Part shown: in pieces, positions 13,991-22,263 of the stretch | Layout of the letters: every line of letters begins with the position of its first letter | Numbering within the stretch: the first letter of the stretch is position 1 | Assembly (NCBI GenBank): GCA_964370985.1 | Contig: CAYJLE010000034.1 | Span: 1-35,329, forward strand | Length of the DNA: 35,329 nt | Direction of reading: 5' to 3' | Source of the DNA: JAHDVS01 sp964370985 | GTDB taxonomy: Bacteria > Actinomycetota > Thermoleophilia > Gaiellales > Gaiellaceae | The notes under the pieces: generated by a model | The model's input: the letters and a program-made list of their open reading frames with translations, nothing else | What the model was told of the DNA's origin: nothing | Database searches by the model: none | Translations under genes and position numbers: made by a program

Positions 13991-16600
13991 ATGGGCCACT
14001 ACGTCTACGCCTACGCCGACGCCGCCGACGTGCGTCGCGAGTTGCTCGGCGGAAAGGGCGCGGGCCTCGCCCAGATGACCGCGCTCGACATCCCCGTGCC
14101 CGCGGGCTTCGTCGTCACGACCGAGGCGTGCGTCGAGTACATGCGCACGGGCGGGACGCTCCCCGACGGGGTGGAGACCGAGATCGACGAGCACATGGCT
14201 CGGCTCGAGGCCGAGACGGGCAAGCGGTTCGGGGATCCCGGCGATCCGCTGCTCGTATCGGTGCGCTCCGGCGCCGCGGTCTCGATGCCCGGGATGATGG
14301 ACACGATCCTGAACCTCGGGCTGAACGGCGAGACCGCCGCCGCGCTCGGGCACGTGACGGGGAACCCGCGCTTCGCCGCCGACGCCTACCGGCGGCTCGT
14401 GCAGATGTACGGCGAGGTGGTCGAGGGGATCGACGGGCAGCGCTTCGAGCGGGAGCTCGGGCGGCTGAAGGGCGACCGGGGCGTCCGCAACGACGTCGAG
14501 CTCGACGCGGGCGACCTGGTCGAGCTCGCCGGCCGCTTCGAGGCGATCTACGTCGACGCGACCGGCCGGCCGTTCCCGCAGGATCCGCGCGACCAGCTCC
14601 TGCGCGCGATCCGCGCCGTCTTCGACTCCTGGGACACGCCGCGCGCGCAGGTCTACCGGCGGGCCAACGGGATCCCCGACGATCTCGGCACCGCAGCCAA
14701 CGTGGTCCAGATGGTCTTCGGCAACAAGGGGACCACGTCCGGCACCGGCGTCGCCTTCACCAGGGACTCCTCGACGGGCGAGCCGCGCCTGTTCGGGGAG
14801 TTCCTCGTCAACGCGCAGGGCGAGGACGTCGTCTCGGGCGCGCGGACGCCTCTACCGATCGAGCGGATGGCGGAGCTGCTGCCGGGCGCGTTCGCGGAGC
14901 TGGTCGAGACGCTTCAGCGCCTCGAGCGCCACTTCCGCGAGATGCAGGACATCGAGTTCACGGTCGAGGAGGGCAAGCTCTACCTGCTCCAGACCCGGAC
15001 CGGGAAGCGCACCGCCCGCGCGGCGCTCCGCATCGTCGTCGACATGGCCGGCGAGGGCTTGATCTCGCGCGAGGAGGCGGTCGCGCGGATCGATCCCGGG
15101 CAGCTCGACCAGCTTCTGCACCCGATGATCGACCCGGGTGCGGAGATCGAGGTGATCGCGGTGGGCCTGAACGCGTCCCCCGGCGCCGCCACCGGGCTCG
15201 TCGTGTTCGACGCCGACACGGCCGAGGAGCGGGGGCGTGCAGGCGAGGATGTCCTGCTCGTGCGCTGGGAGACCACCCCGGACGACATCCACGGGCTGAT
15301 CTGGGCTCGGGGCGTGCTGACCGCGCACGGCGGCATGACCTCGCACGCGGCCGTCGTCGCGCGCGGCATGGGCAAGCCGGCCGTGACCGGCTGCGACGCG
15401 CTGTCGCTCGAGCCGGGGCAGGCGACGATCGCCGGGCGGGTCTTCCGCGAGGGCGACCTGCTCACGATCGACGGGAGCACCGGGCGCGTGATCCCGGGTG
15501 ACGTCCCGCTCGTGCCGCCGGAGATGGACGAGAACTTCGAGACGGTGCTCGCGTGGGCCGACGAGCTGCGGCACCTGCGCGTGCGGGCGAACGCCGACAC
15601 TCCCGAGGACGCGACGAAGGCGCGCGAGCTCGGCGCCGAGGGCATCGGGCTTTGCCGGACCGAGCACATGTTCATGGCCGAGGAGCGGCTGCCGCTCGTG
15701 CGCCAGATGATCATGGCCGGCTCCGAGGACGAGCGACGGCGCACCCTCGACCGGCTGCTTCCGTTCCAGCAGGCCGACTTCGAGGGGATCTTCGAGGCGA
15801 TGGCCGGGCTCCCCGTGACGATTCGCCTGCTCGACCCGCCGCTGCACGAGTTCCTGCCGCCGCTCGACGAGGCCGAGACGCCCGAGATGGCGCAGCGGAT
15901 CCGGTCGCTCCGGGAGGCGAACCCCATGCTCGGGACGCGCGGCTGCCGGCTCGGCCTGCTCTACCCGGAGATCTACGAGATGCAGGTCAGGGCGATCGTT
16001 CGGGCCGCCCTCGCGGTCGCGGCGCGCAGCGGGTCGGCTCCGCTCGTCGAGATCATGCATCCGCTCGTCGGCTTCGCCGAGGAGCTGCGGCGGCTACGCG
16101 AGCTCACGCTCGACACGGCCGCCGCCGAGCTCGAGCTGGCCGGCGGCGAGCTCGACTACCGCGTCGGCACGATGATCGAGCTGCCACGCGCGTGCGTGCG
16201 CGCCGACGAGATCGCCTCGGTGGCCGACTTCTTCAGCTTCGGCACGAACGACCTCACCCAGACCACGCTCGGGTTCTCCCGCGACGATGCGGAGGGGAAG
16301 TTCCTCACCCGCTACCTCGACGACCGCGTGCTGGACGCGAACCCGTTCGAGACGCTCGACATCACCGGCGTGGGCGACCTGATGCGCATCGGGGTCGAAC
16401 GGGCCCGCGCGACCAAACCGGACGTGAAGCTCGGGATCTGCGGGGAGCACGGCGGCGACCCCCGCTCGGTCGCGTTCTGCCACCAGCTCGGGCTCGACTA
16501 CGTCTCCTGCTCGCCCTACCGGATCCCGCTCGCCCGCCTGGCGGCGGCGCAGGCGGCGCTGGCCGAGCGCGGCGTGGTCGTGGTCGCGGTCGGCGGCTAG
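13991..16600 (+). CDS. ppdK: Pyruvate,phosphate dikinase
   Basis: PPDK reversibly converts pyruvate, ATP and phosphate to phosphoenolpyruvate, AMP and pyrophosphate. The protein has 869 residues, full length. In order it shows the ATP-grasp domain (GGKGAGLAQMT, VSVRSGAAVSMPGMMDTILN), the swivelling phosphohistidine domain with the catalytic His452 and neighbouring Thr450 in HGGMTSHAAVVARGMGKPAV, and the PEP-binding barrel (LCRTEHMF, SFGTNDLTQTTLGFSRDDAE, LGICGEHGGDP with the catalytic Cys). The Thr450 site is intact, so control by the PPRP encoded upstream is expected. The start at 13991 fits the family N-terminus and the -10 element. Confidence 0.97.
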   Translation: MGHYVYAYADAADVRRELLGGKGAGLAQMTALDIPVPAGFVVTTEACVEYMRTGGTLPDGVETEIDEHMARLEAETGKRFGDPGDPLLVSVRSGAAVSMPGMMDTILNLGLNGETAAALGHVTGNPRFAADAYRRLVQMYGEVVEGIDGQRFERELGRLKGDRGVRNDVELDAGDLVELAGRFEAIYVDATGRPFPQDPRDQLLRAIRAVFDSWDTPRAQVYRRANGIPDDLGTAANVVQMVFGNKGTTSGTGVAFTRDSSTGEPRLFGEFLVNAQGEDVVSGARTPLPIERMAELLPGAFAELVETLQRLERHFREMQDIEFTVEEGKLYLLQTRTGKRTARAALRIVVDMAGEGLISREEAVARIDPGQLDQLLHPMIDPGAEIEVIAVGLNASPGAATGLVVFDADTAEERGRAGEDVLLVRWETTPDDIHGLIWARGVLTAHGGMTSHAAVVARGMGKPAVTGCDALSLEPGQATIAGRVFREGDLLTIDGSTGRVIPGDVPLVPPEMDENFETVLAWADELRHLRVRANADTPEDATKARELGAEGIGLCRTEHMFMAEERLPLVRQMIMAGSEDERRRTLDRLLPFQQADFEGIFEAMAGLPVTIRLLDPPLHEFLPPLDEAETPEMAQRIRSLREANPMLGTRGCRLGLLYPEIYEMQVRAIVRAALAVAARSGSAPLVEIMHPLVGFAEELRRLRELTLDTAAAELELAGGELDYRVGTMIELPRACVRADEIASVADFFSFGTNDLTQTTLGFSRDDAEGKFLTRYLDDRVLDANPFETLDITGVGDLMRIGVERARATKPDVKLGICGEHGGDPRSVAFCHQLGLDYVSCSPYRIPLARLAAAQAALAERGVVVVAVGG

Positions 16601-16631
16601 CCCCTTCCCGGGCGCCGACAGGACCGGTCAC

Positions 16632-16637
16632 TAGACT
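16632..16637 (+). promoter_or_regulatory. -10 element TAGACT of the first FHA gene
   Basis: TAGACT ends 13 bases before the ATG at 16651. It would give a leader of about six bases, and no Shine-Dalgarno sequence is present. It is the likely first promoter of the FHA/kinase island. Confidence 0.45.
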
Positions 16638-16650
16638 CGGCCCCTGCGAC

Positions 16651-17739
16651 ATGTGGCTGCGCGTTCTCACCGGCGCCGGAGCCGGCCGGATCGTCAGGGT
16701 CTCGGGCGAGCGCTTCCTCGTCGGGAGCGACCGCGCCTGCGGCCTCGTGCTGCGCGACGACTCGGTCGAGCGCCAGCATGCGGCCCTGGTCGCCGTCCCC
16801 GGCGGGGGGTACCGCGTCGAGGATCTCGGCTCGCGCAGCGGCACGTTCGTCGAGGGCCGGAGGATCCGGCGACCCGTCGAGCTGCGCGGCGGCGAGCGAC
16901 TCTGCTTCGGCGAGACGTTCGCCGACCTGACCGCCGATCGGCCCGCACCCCCGGTGCGCAGGCGCCGGCTGCTCGCGGCTGGCGCCGTCGGGGCGGCGCT
17001 CGTCGTTGCCGGCGCCGCCGTCGCGATCGCGAGCATGCTGGGCGGAGGCGGCGTGACGGTCGCCGCAGCGCCGCCCGCGGGGCAGCCCGAGCTCACGCCC
17101 GCCGCCGGCCCGGCGACCGGGACGGTGGAGCCAGCGCCGACGACGGACGCGGAGGGGGCGCCGCCCGAGACTGCCTCGCAGCCGTCGACCGCGGCGGCGA
17201 CCGTCGAGGATTTCTCCGATCCGTCCAGCGGCTTCGAGACCTTCGACGACGCGGGCGCGGCGGCCGCGTACCGGCAGGGGCGGCTGATCGTCCGCGTCAA
17301 GAGCTCCGACTTCTACGCCACCGCCGTCGGCCCGAGCTCGGTGCGCGCCCCGACCGTCAGTCTGACCGCGCTGAACCCGGATCGAACCGAGAACGCCGGC
17401 TTCGGGATCGTCTGCGGCTACCGTGACCAGGGCACCTTCCTGGCCCTCGCGGTCGGCGCGAACGGAACGTACGCCGTGCTCGAGAGCCGCGGCGGCGTGT
17501 TGACGGTGCTCAGCGGCGGAGGGGAATGGACGCCCTCCCCGGCCATCCGATCGGGCGCGCGGCGCTACGAGCTCGAGGCCGGCTGCGGCGGCGGCGCCCT
17601 GACTTTCGCGGTCGACGGCGTCCAGGTCGTCTCGGTGCCCGCGCGCGTGCCGCGAGGCCGGGTGGGCGTGTTCGCCGCCGGGAACGCGGAGATTCGCTTC
17701 GACGATCTCGTGATCCAACCGGGCGGGGCGAGCGCGTGA
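16651..17739 (+). CDS. FHA domain - TM - jelly-roll-like ectodomain protein
   Basis: A 362-residue predicted single-pass membrane protein. Residues 1-92 form a cytoplasmic FHA domain, RRRR at about 103-106 precedes a membrane helix (about 107-130), and a Pro/Thr/Ala-rich linker leads to a beta-rich ectodomain (about 192-360). That domain resembles the concanavalin/LamG-like jelly rolls seen on actinobacterial kinases and lipoproteins (GFGIVCGYRDQGTFLALAVG, GRVGVFAAGNAEIRFDDLVI). The FHA phosphothreonine pocket looks degraded. Compared with the other five copies, VGR has become VGS, VSRRH has become VERQH, and NGT has become SGT. It is the first gene of the island, 46 bases before the kinase gene. 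A partner-binding role is inferred, and phosphate-independent binding is possible. Confidence 0.8.
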   Translation: MWLRVLTGAGAGRIVRVSGERFLVGSDRACGLVLRDDSVERQHAALVAVPGGGYRVEDLGSRSGTFVEGRRIRRPVELRGGERLCFGETFADLTADRPAPPVRRRRLLAAGAVGAALVVAGAAVAIASMLGGGGVTVAAAPPAGQPELTPAAGPATGTVEPAPTTDAEGAPPETASQPSTAAATVEDFSDPSSGFETFDDAGAAAAYRQGRLIVRVKSSDFYATAVGPSSVRAPTVSLTALNPDRTENAGFGIVCGYRDQGTFLALAVGANGTYAVLESRGGVLTVLSGGGEWTPSPAIRSGARRYELEAGCGGGALTFAVDGVQVVSVPARVPRGRVGVFAAGNAEIRFDDLVIQPGGASA

Positions 17740-17770
17740 GCTCGCACTTCCCATCCCGCCACCGACGCGG

Positions 17771-17776
17771 TACAAC
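17771..17776 (+). promoter_or_regulatory. Possible -10 element TACAAC of the kinase gene
   Basis: TACAAC ends 9 bases before the ATG at 17786, in the same position as the other start-proximal -10 elements. The last base departs from the TANNNT pattern, so this one is weaker. Confidence 0.35.
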
Positions 17777-17785
17777 ACGTCTGCG

Positions 17786-19537
17786 ATGAGCGAAGCCGAC
17801 GACGCCCGCATCGGCACCGAGCTCGCCGGCTTCCGGATCGAGTCGCTGCTCGGCCGCGGCGGCATGGGCGTCGTCTACCTCGCCGAGCAGCTCCGCTACG
17901 GGCGCAAGGTCGCGGTCAAGGTGCTGGCGCCCGAGCTCGCGGCCGACACGGGCTTCCGGGAGCGGTTCGAGCAGGAGTGGCGTACCGCCGCCAGGCTCGA
18001 GCATCCGAATGTCGTCCCGATCTACGAGGCGGGAGAGGCGGACGGCGTCCTCTTCATCGCGATGCGCTACGTGGAGGGCACCGACCTGCACGCCCTGCTC
18101 GCTCGCGACGGGCGGCTCGAGCCGGAGCGGGCGCTTGCGATCCTCGGGCAGGTGGCCGCGGCGCTCGACGCCGCCCACGTACGCGGGCTGGTGCACCGGG
18201 ACGTCAAGCCGGCGAACGTGCTGATCGCCGAGGAGGCGGGCCTCGAGCACGCGTACCTGACCGACTTCGGGATCGCGAAGCACGCTCAGAGCCGCAGCGG
18301 CCTCACGCGCACCGGCTTCTTCGTCGGCACAATGGACTACGCGGCGCCCGAGCAGATCGAGGGGAAGCCGATCGACGGCCGCGCGGACGTGTACGCGTTC
18401 GGCTGCGTCCTCTACCAGTGCCTGACCGGGGCCCTCCCGTACGAGAAGGACTCCGAGATGGCGATGCTCTACGCGCATCTGAACGAGCCACCTCCAGCGG
18501 TGTCCGCGAAACGGCCCGACCTCCCGGCGGCGCTCGACACGGTGATCGCGACGGCGCTCGCGAAGAGCCCGGACGACCGGTACCCGACCTGCCGGGAGGC
18601 GATTGCAGCGGCCCGGGCCGCCGTCGAGGGCCGGCCGCTGCCCCTTGCAGCCCCCACTGTCCAGGCCGGGGCCGCGGCGACCGTCCAGGGTGCCGGCCCG
18701 ACCGTCCAGGCGGGCGCCACCCCGACCGTCGCGGGGACCGTCCCCACCGCCGGTGGCGCGCTCCCGACCGGCCCTGGCGGGCCAGGCGCTGCCCAGTGGT
18801 GGCGAAACCGCCTCGTCCTCGCCGGCGCCGGCGCAGCCGTGCTGATCGCGGTCGGCGTCGCCGTCGGGCTCTCCGTCGGCGGCGGGGGCGGCAGCACGAC
18901 GGTCGCGGCACCGGAGACGGTCACCGGCGCCGACACGGGCGCGACCGTCGTCACGGAGGTGATCGCCACCACGGAGGCGCCGCCGACCACGGAGGCGCCC
19001 CCGACCACCGAGGTTCCGCCGACCACGGAGGCGCCACCGACGACCGAGACGACGGAGACGGGTCAGACGGAGACCGGCGTCACGACCGGTGAGGGCGACG
19101 CGTTCCCGAACGAGAGCGAATCGCTCCTGCTCGCCCACGTCCCGCCCGCGATCGCGAAGACCTGCGAGCGCGAGGCCGATTCGGACAAGCCGGTGCACGG
19201 GATCGCGGGCCTGTTCTGCACGACAAAGGGCCCGGTGCGGGTCTGGTACGACATGTTCGACAGCCGCAAGCGGATGTACGACTACTACTTCCGCTGGGTC
19301 AAAGGGGCCGGCGCCACGCGCGACCAGGGCGTCTGCACCGAGGACCCGCTTGCCGAGGGCACGTACACGCAAGGCGACGAGCAGGCGGGCCGCTTCGTCT
19401 GCTACACGGATACCGAGGGTCGCCCGACGATGGTGTGGGCTGACGAGCGCCTGAACATCGCCGGCTACGCGTACCGCACCAACGAGAACTTCAAGGCGCT
19501 CATGACCTGGTGGTCGAACGCGGGCCCCGTGCAGTGA
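17786..19537 (+). CDS. Transmembrane Ser/Thr protein kinase with four-Cys ectodomain
   Basis: A Hanks-type kinase of 583 residues. The kinase domain (about 16-282) has the glycine loop LGRGGMGVVY, Lys45 in VAVK, catalytic Asp139 in HRDVKPANVL, Asp160 in DFG, an activation loop with Thr residues (SGLTRTGFFVGTMDYAAPEQ), and APE. A Thr-rich juxtamembrane stretch with repeated TVQAGA/TVAGT units (291-322) precedes one membrane helix (about 342-364). Outside are four TTE(A/V)PP repeats and a terminal domain (about 445-583) with cysteines 460, 478, 517 and 539. Two FHA proteins encoded downstream share this ectodomain. It should sense an envelope signal and phosphorylate Thr residues that the FHA proteins bind. 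No PASTA repeats are present, so it is not a PknB orthologue by architecture. Confidence 0.92.
   Translation: MSEADDARIGTELAGFRIESLLGRGGMGVVYLAEQLRYGRKVAVKVLAPELAADTGFRERFEQEWRTAARLEHPNVVPIYEAGEADGVLFIAMRYVEGTDLHALLARDGRLEPERALAILGQVAAALDAAHVRGLVHRDVKPANVLIAEEAGLEHAYLTDFGIAKHAQSRSGLTRTGFFVGTMDYAAPEQIEGKPIDGRADVYAFGCVLYQCLTGALPYEKDSEMAMLYAHLNEPPPAVSAKRPDLPAALDTVIATALAKSPDDRYPTCREAIAAARAAVEGRPLPLAAPTVQAGAAATVQGAGPTVQAGATPTVAGTVPTAGGALPTGPGGPGAAQWWRNRLVLAGAGAAVLIAVGVAVGLSVGGGGGSTTVAAPETVTGADTGATVVTEVIATTEAPPTTEAPPTTEVPPTTEAPPTTETTETGQTETGVTTGEGDAFPNESESLLLAHVPPAIAKTCEREADSDKPVHGIAGLFCTTKGPVRVWYDMFDSRKRMYDYYFRWVKGAGATRDQGVCTEDPLAEGTYTQGDEQAGRFVCYTDTEGRPTMVWADERLNIAGYAYRTNENFKALMTWWSNAGPVQ
18968..19039 (+). 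repeat. Four tandem 18-bp repeats encoding TTE(A/V)PP
   Basis: Four in-frame 18-bp units encode TTEAPP, TTEAPP, TTEVPP and TTEAPP, followed by a partial TTE. They form an extended Thr/Pro stalk between the membrane helix and the ectodomain of the kinase. The units differ mainly at third codon positions. Confidence 0.85.
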
Positions 19538-19568
19538 GGCCGGGCGCGGGTTAGGCGAGCGCGGCTGC

Positions 19569-19976
19569 ATGCGCCTCACGGTTCGCACCGGGGAGATGGC
19601 GGGAACCGTGCACGAGCTCTCCCGCGGCATCGTGATCGGGCGCGGTGAGGGCTGCGATCTCGCTCTCCTCGACGAGCAGGTCTCGCGCCGCCACGCAGCG
19701 CTCGAGCCCCGGGCGGACGGCACGCTCGTCCTGACCGACCTCGGCTCCGCGAACGGGACGTTCGTAAACGGGCACCTGATCGCCGGCCCGGTGCGGCTCG
19801 CCGGTGGCGAGGAGCTCCGCGTCGGCGACACGGTCTGCACGGTCGACGCGAGCGCGGTCGCCGCGTCGACGCCGGGTGCCGTTGCGGGCAGGAGGGACGC
19901 GGTTGCCCTCGCGGTCGCGGCGGCGGTGCTCGCGGGCGTCGGAACGGCGATCGGCCTCGCTCTCGGGGGACGCTGA
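19569..19976 (+). CDS. Short FHA domain - TM protein lacking an ectodomain
   Basis: A 135-residue protein with an intact FHA domain (about 1-92: VIGRGEGCDLALLDEQVSRR HAALE and DLGSANGTFVNG) and one membrane helix (about 110-132) ending in GLALGGR. It stops exactly where its paralogues continue from the same helix into an extracytoplasmic module. Either it is a paralogue that lost its ectodomain through a nonsense change or it is a dedicated minimal adaptor. The phosphothreonine-contact residues (Arg of VGR, Ser and His of VSRRH, Asn of NGT) are conserved. It starts 31 bases after the kinase stop and is probably read with it. Confidence 0.8.
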   Translation: MRLTVRTGEMAGTVHELSRGIVIGRGEGCDLALLDEQVSRRHAALEPRADGTLVLTDLGSANGTFVNGHLIAGPVRLAGGEELRVGDTVCTVDASAVAASTPGAVAGRRDAVALAVAAAVLAGVGTAIGLALGGR

Positions 19977-20001
19977 CATGGATCGCACGGCGGCGTAGAA
20001 T
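19973..20001 (+). promoter_or_regulatory. Promoter CTGACA-17-TAGAAT before the third FHA gene
   Basis: CTGACA (19973-19978, overlapping the previous stop) and TAGAAT (19996-20001) are separated by 17 bases, matching a housekeeping sigma promoter well. Unlike most promoters here it leaves a leader of about 20 bases containing the Shine-Dalgarno sequence AGGGGGAG (20015-20022). It would drive the three-gene unit from 20028 to 23748. Confidence 0.65.
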
Positions 20002-20027
20002 CGCGTCAACCGCCAGGGGGAGTCCGC

Positions 20028-21152
20028 ATGTGGTGTTCTGTTCGCTCGGGTGAGGAGTCCGGCCGGACGTTCGAGTTGATCGGCGAGCGCTACGTGGTCG
20101 GGCGCGAGGAGGGATGCGAGCTCGTCCTTCCGAGCGACCAGATCTCCCGCCGCCACGCCGCGTTCGAGCGGCTCCCCGACGGGCGCTACTCGCTGACCGA
20201 CCTCGGCTCCGCGAACGGGACGTTCGTCGGTGGCCAGCGCATCGCCGGATCCGTTGTGCTCGAAGGCGGGGAGGAGCTTCGCTTCGGCGACATCGTCGTC
20301 GCCGTCGCCCGTACCGAGGCCGAGTTGGCCGCTGCCGCGGTCGTCGTTGCGCCGCCGACGGTGGTGCCGGAGCCGGCTGCAGCCCTCACGCCGCAGCCGC
20401 GGCCGGGTCTGACCGGCGGCTGGCTGCAGCGAAACCGCCTGACGGTCGGAATTGCGGGAGGCCTCGCCGCGCTCGCCGGCCTCGGCGCCGGGCTCGGGAT
20501 CGCGCTCACCGGTGGCTCCGGCGATGCGGGGGCGGTGACCGTCACTCTGCCCGCGGTGACCGTGGTCGTCACGGAGGCGACCGGGCCGATTGCGACGCTC
20601 CCTCCCGCGACCGGGGAGCCTCCGCGCGAGACCACCGCTCCCGTCGACACCGAGGCGCCGCCGGCCGAGGAGGAGGAGCCGCCGGCGGAGGCGGAGGAGC
20701 CCGAGCCGGATGACGTGGGCGCGCAGGCCGGAGGGTCGTACGAGGATCTGCTCGGGCACGTCCCCGAGACGATCCGCGCGACGTGCCTCCCCGTCGAGGA
20801 ACTGCCGCAGGACGCGATCGCCGGGACGAACTGCGGGGTCGGCAGCGCGGGCGTCGGGGCTGCCCTCTACTTCCAGTTCGGAAGCGCGGAGGCGGCGACC
20901 GGCTGGTACGAGCTGAACTTCGTCGATGCCAGCGACACGGGCGACTGCGTCGAGGACGAGTACTCGGAAGGCATCTGGTCGATCGAGGGAGAGCCTCAGG
21001 GGCGGCTCGCCTGCGGCTCTGCCGACCTATTCAGGGTGATCGGGTGGACGACGGACTCGCTCGCGATCGGAGTCGTCGCGTTCAAGCAGGGAGAGGGTCG
21101 CGCGCTCAGGCAAGAGCTCTACGACTTCTGGCTCGTTGCCGGGCCGGAATAG
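20028..21152 (+). CDS. FHA domain - TM - four-Cys ectodomain protein (first of two)
   Basis: A 374-residue single-pass protein. It has an intact FHA domain (about 1-95: VVGREEGCELVLPSDQISRR HAAFE, DLGSANGTFVGG), a proline-rich linker, a membrane helix (about 138-160), an acidic Pro/Glu stalk (about 195-230) and a terminal ectodomain (about 238-374). The ectodomain shares the plan of the kinase C-terminus: LLGHVPETI, cysteines 253, 269, 307 and 329, GDCVED..EG, GRLAC, and a final WLVAGP-like end. FHA and ectodomain sharing with the adjacent kinase suggests that both halves take part in the same signalling complex. That is inference. It has a good Shine-Dalgarno sequence and its own promoter. 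Confidence 0.85.
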   Translation: MWCSVRSGEESGRTFELIGERYVVGREEGCELVLPSDQISRRHAAFERLPDGRYSLTDLGSANGTFVGGQRIAGSVVLEGGEELRFGDIVVAVARTEAELAAAAVVVAPPTVVPEPAAALTPQPRPGLTGGWLQRNRLTVGIAGGLAALAGLGAGLGIALTGGSGDAGAVTVTLPAVTVVVTEATGPIATLPPATGEPPRETTAPVDTEAPPAEEEEPPAEAEEPEPDDVGAQAGGSYEDLLGHVPETIRATCLPVEELPQDAIAGTNCGVGSAGVGAALYFQFGSAEAATGWYELNFVDASDTGDCVEDEYSEGIWSIEGEPQGRLACGSADLFRVIGWTTDSLAIGVVAFKQGEGRALRQELYDFWLVAGPE

Positions 21153-21160
21153 GGGGAACG

Positions 21161-22249
21161 ATGCGACTGGCGATTCGAAGCGGAGCGCGCGCGGGCGAGG
21201 TCGTCGAGGTCACGGCCGAGCGCTTCGTCGTCGGCCGGGAGGCCGACTGCGACCTCACGCTCGTCGAGGAGAAGGTCTCCCGCCACCACGCGTCTCTCGA
21301 GCGGCTTCCCGACGGGCGCTACCAGGTACGCGATCTCGGCTCGACCAACGGCACGTTCGTGGACGGGCGGCGGATCTCCGAGCCGGTGGCGCTCAGGGGC
21401 GGCGAAGAGCTTCGCTTCGGCGACGCGACCCTGCTGGTCGAGCCCGAGCCGCGAGGGGCAGCGCCGACCGCGGTCGCCCCAGCGCAGCCGCCTGTCGCTC
21501 CGGCTCCCGCGCCGCCGCGCGCTCGCGCTTCGTCTGGCCTGCTCTCCGGTCGCGGGAAGTGGATCGCCGCGGCGGCCGTCGCCGCTGGCATCGCGGGCCT
21601 CGGCACCGCGCTCGGCCTGATCCTGACCGGGGGCGGGGACTCGCGGACGCTGCTCGCGAGCGCGCCCGAGGCTGTGACCGTGTTCGTCACCGCTCCCGCC
21701 GAGACGGGGGCGCCGCCCGTGACGGAGACCCAGGCGCCGCCCGTGACGGAGACCGAGGCGCCGCCGCCCGACACGGAGACCCAGACAGAAGGCGGGGAGG
21801 TGGAGCCGAACGACGCGGAGTTGGCGCTGTTCACCCACATCCCGGCCGAGATCGCGCCGTGCTGGCAGCCGGCCGCGGACATCAGCGCCAGCGATCGCGG
21901 TGCCGTCGCCGCGATCGGGTGCGACACGACCGAGACCGGGTTCGTCGTCTACTACCAGTTCGACGGCGGCGAGTCGTTGGACGCCTGGTACACGAGCTGG
22001 CTGGCGACGTTCGGCGCGCAGGCCGACACCGGCTTCTGCGACCAGGACGACAGTGCCGAGGGGGCCTTGACGGTCGGCGACGAGGAGCGAGGGCGCCTCG
22101 TGTGCGGGCCGATCGGGGACGCGAGGCGGGGTATCGTCTGGAAGAACACCGGGCTCGCGATCGGAGCGATCGCCATCGAGGAAGGTACCGACGCCGCGGC
22201 CCGCGCGAAGCTCTACGAGATTTGGCAGACCCTCGGGCCCGTCGACTAG
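21161..22249 (+). CDS. FHA domain - TM - four-Cys ectodomain protein (second of two)
   Basis: A 362-residue paralogue of the preceding protein. The FHA domain (about 1-95) keeps the pocket residues (VVGREADCDLTLVEEKVSRH HASLE, DLGSTNGTFVDG). A Pro/Ala linker, membrane helix (about 132-156) and Thr/Pro stalk with repeated APPVTET units lead to the four-cysteine ectodomain (about 218-362; cysteines 234, 254, 293 and 315). It starts eight bases after the preceding stop with AGGGGGA as ribosome-binding site, so the two are co-transcribed. The cysteine spacing (20, 39, 22) closely matches the kinase (18, 39, 22) and the first copy (16, 38, 22). Confidence 0.85.
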   Translation: MRLAIRSGARAGEVVEVTAERFVVGREADCDLTLVEEKVSRHHASLERLPDGRYQVRDLGSTNGTFVDGRRISEPVALRGGEELRFGDATLLVEPEPRGAAPTAVAPAQPPVAPAPAPPRARASSGLLSGRGKWIAAAAVAAGIAGLGTALGLILTGGGDSRTLLASAPEAVTVFVTAPAETGAPPVTETQAPPVTETEAPPPDTETQTEGGEVEPNDAELALFTHIPAEIAPCWQPAADISASDRGAVAAIGCDTTETGFVVYYQFDGGESLDAWYTSWLATFGAQADTGFCDQDDSAEGALTVGDEERGRLVCGPIGDARRGIVWKNTGLAIGAIAIEEGTDAAARAKLYEIWQTLGPVD

Positions 22250-22263
22250 GAGGAGGAGCGGGT

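Noticed and set aside
13852..13992. N-terminal extension of the DUF4349 protein to 13992
   Set aside because: It would bury the lipoprotein signal. The ATG at 13851 has a good ribosome-binding site and a lipobox at the right distance.
18968..19039. Tandem repeats considered as a CRISPR-like or regulatory array
   Set aside because: They are in-frame 18-bp codon repeats for a TTEAPP stalk, without spacers.
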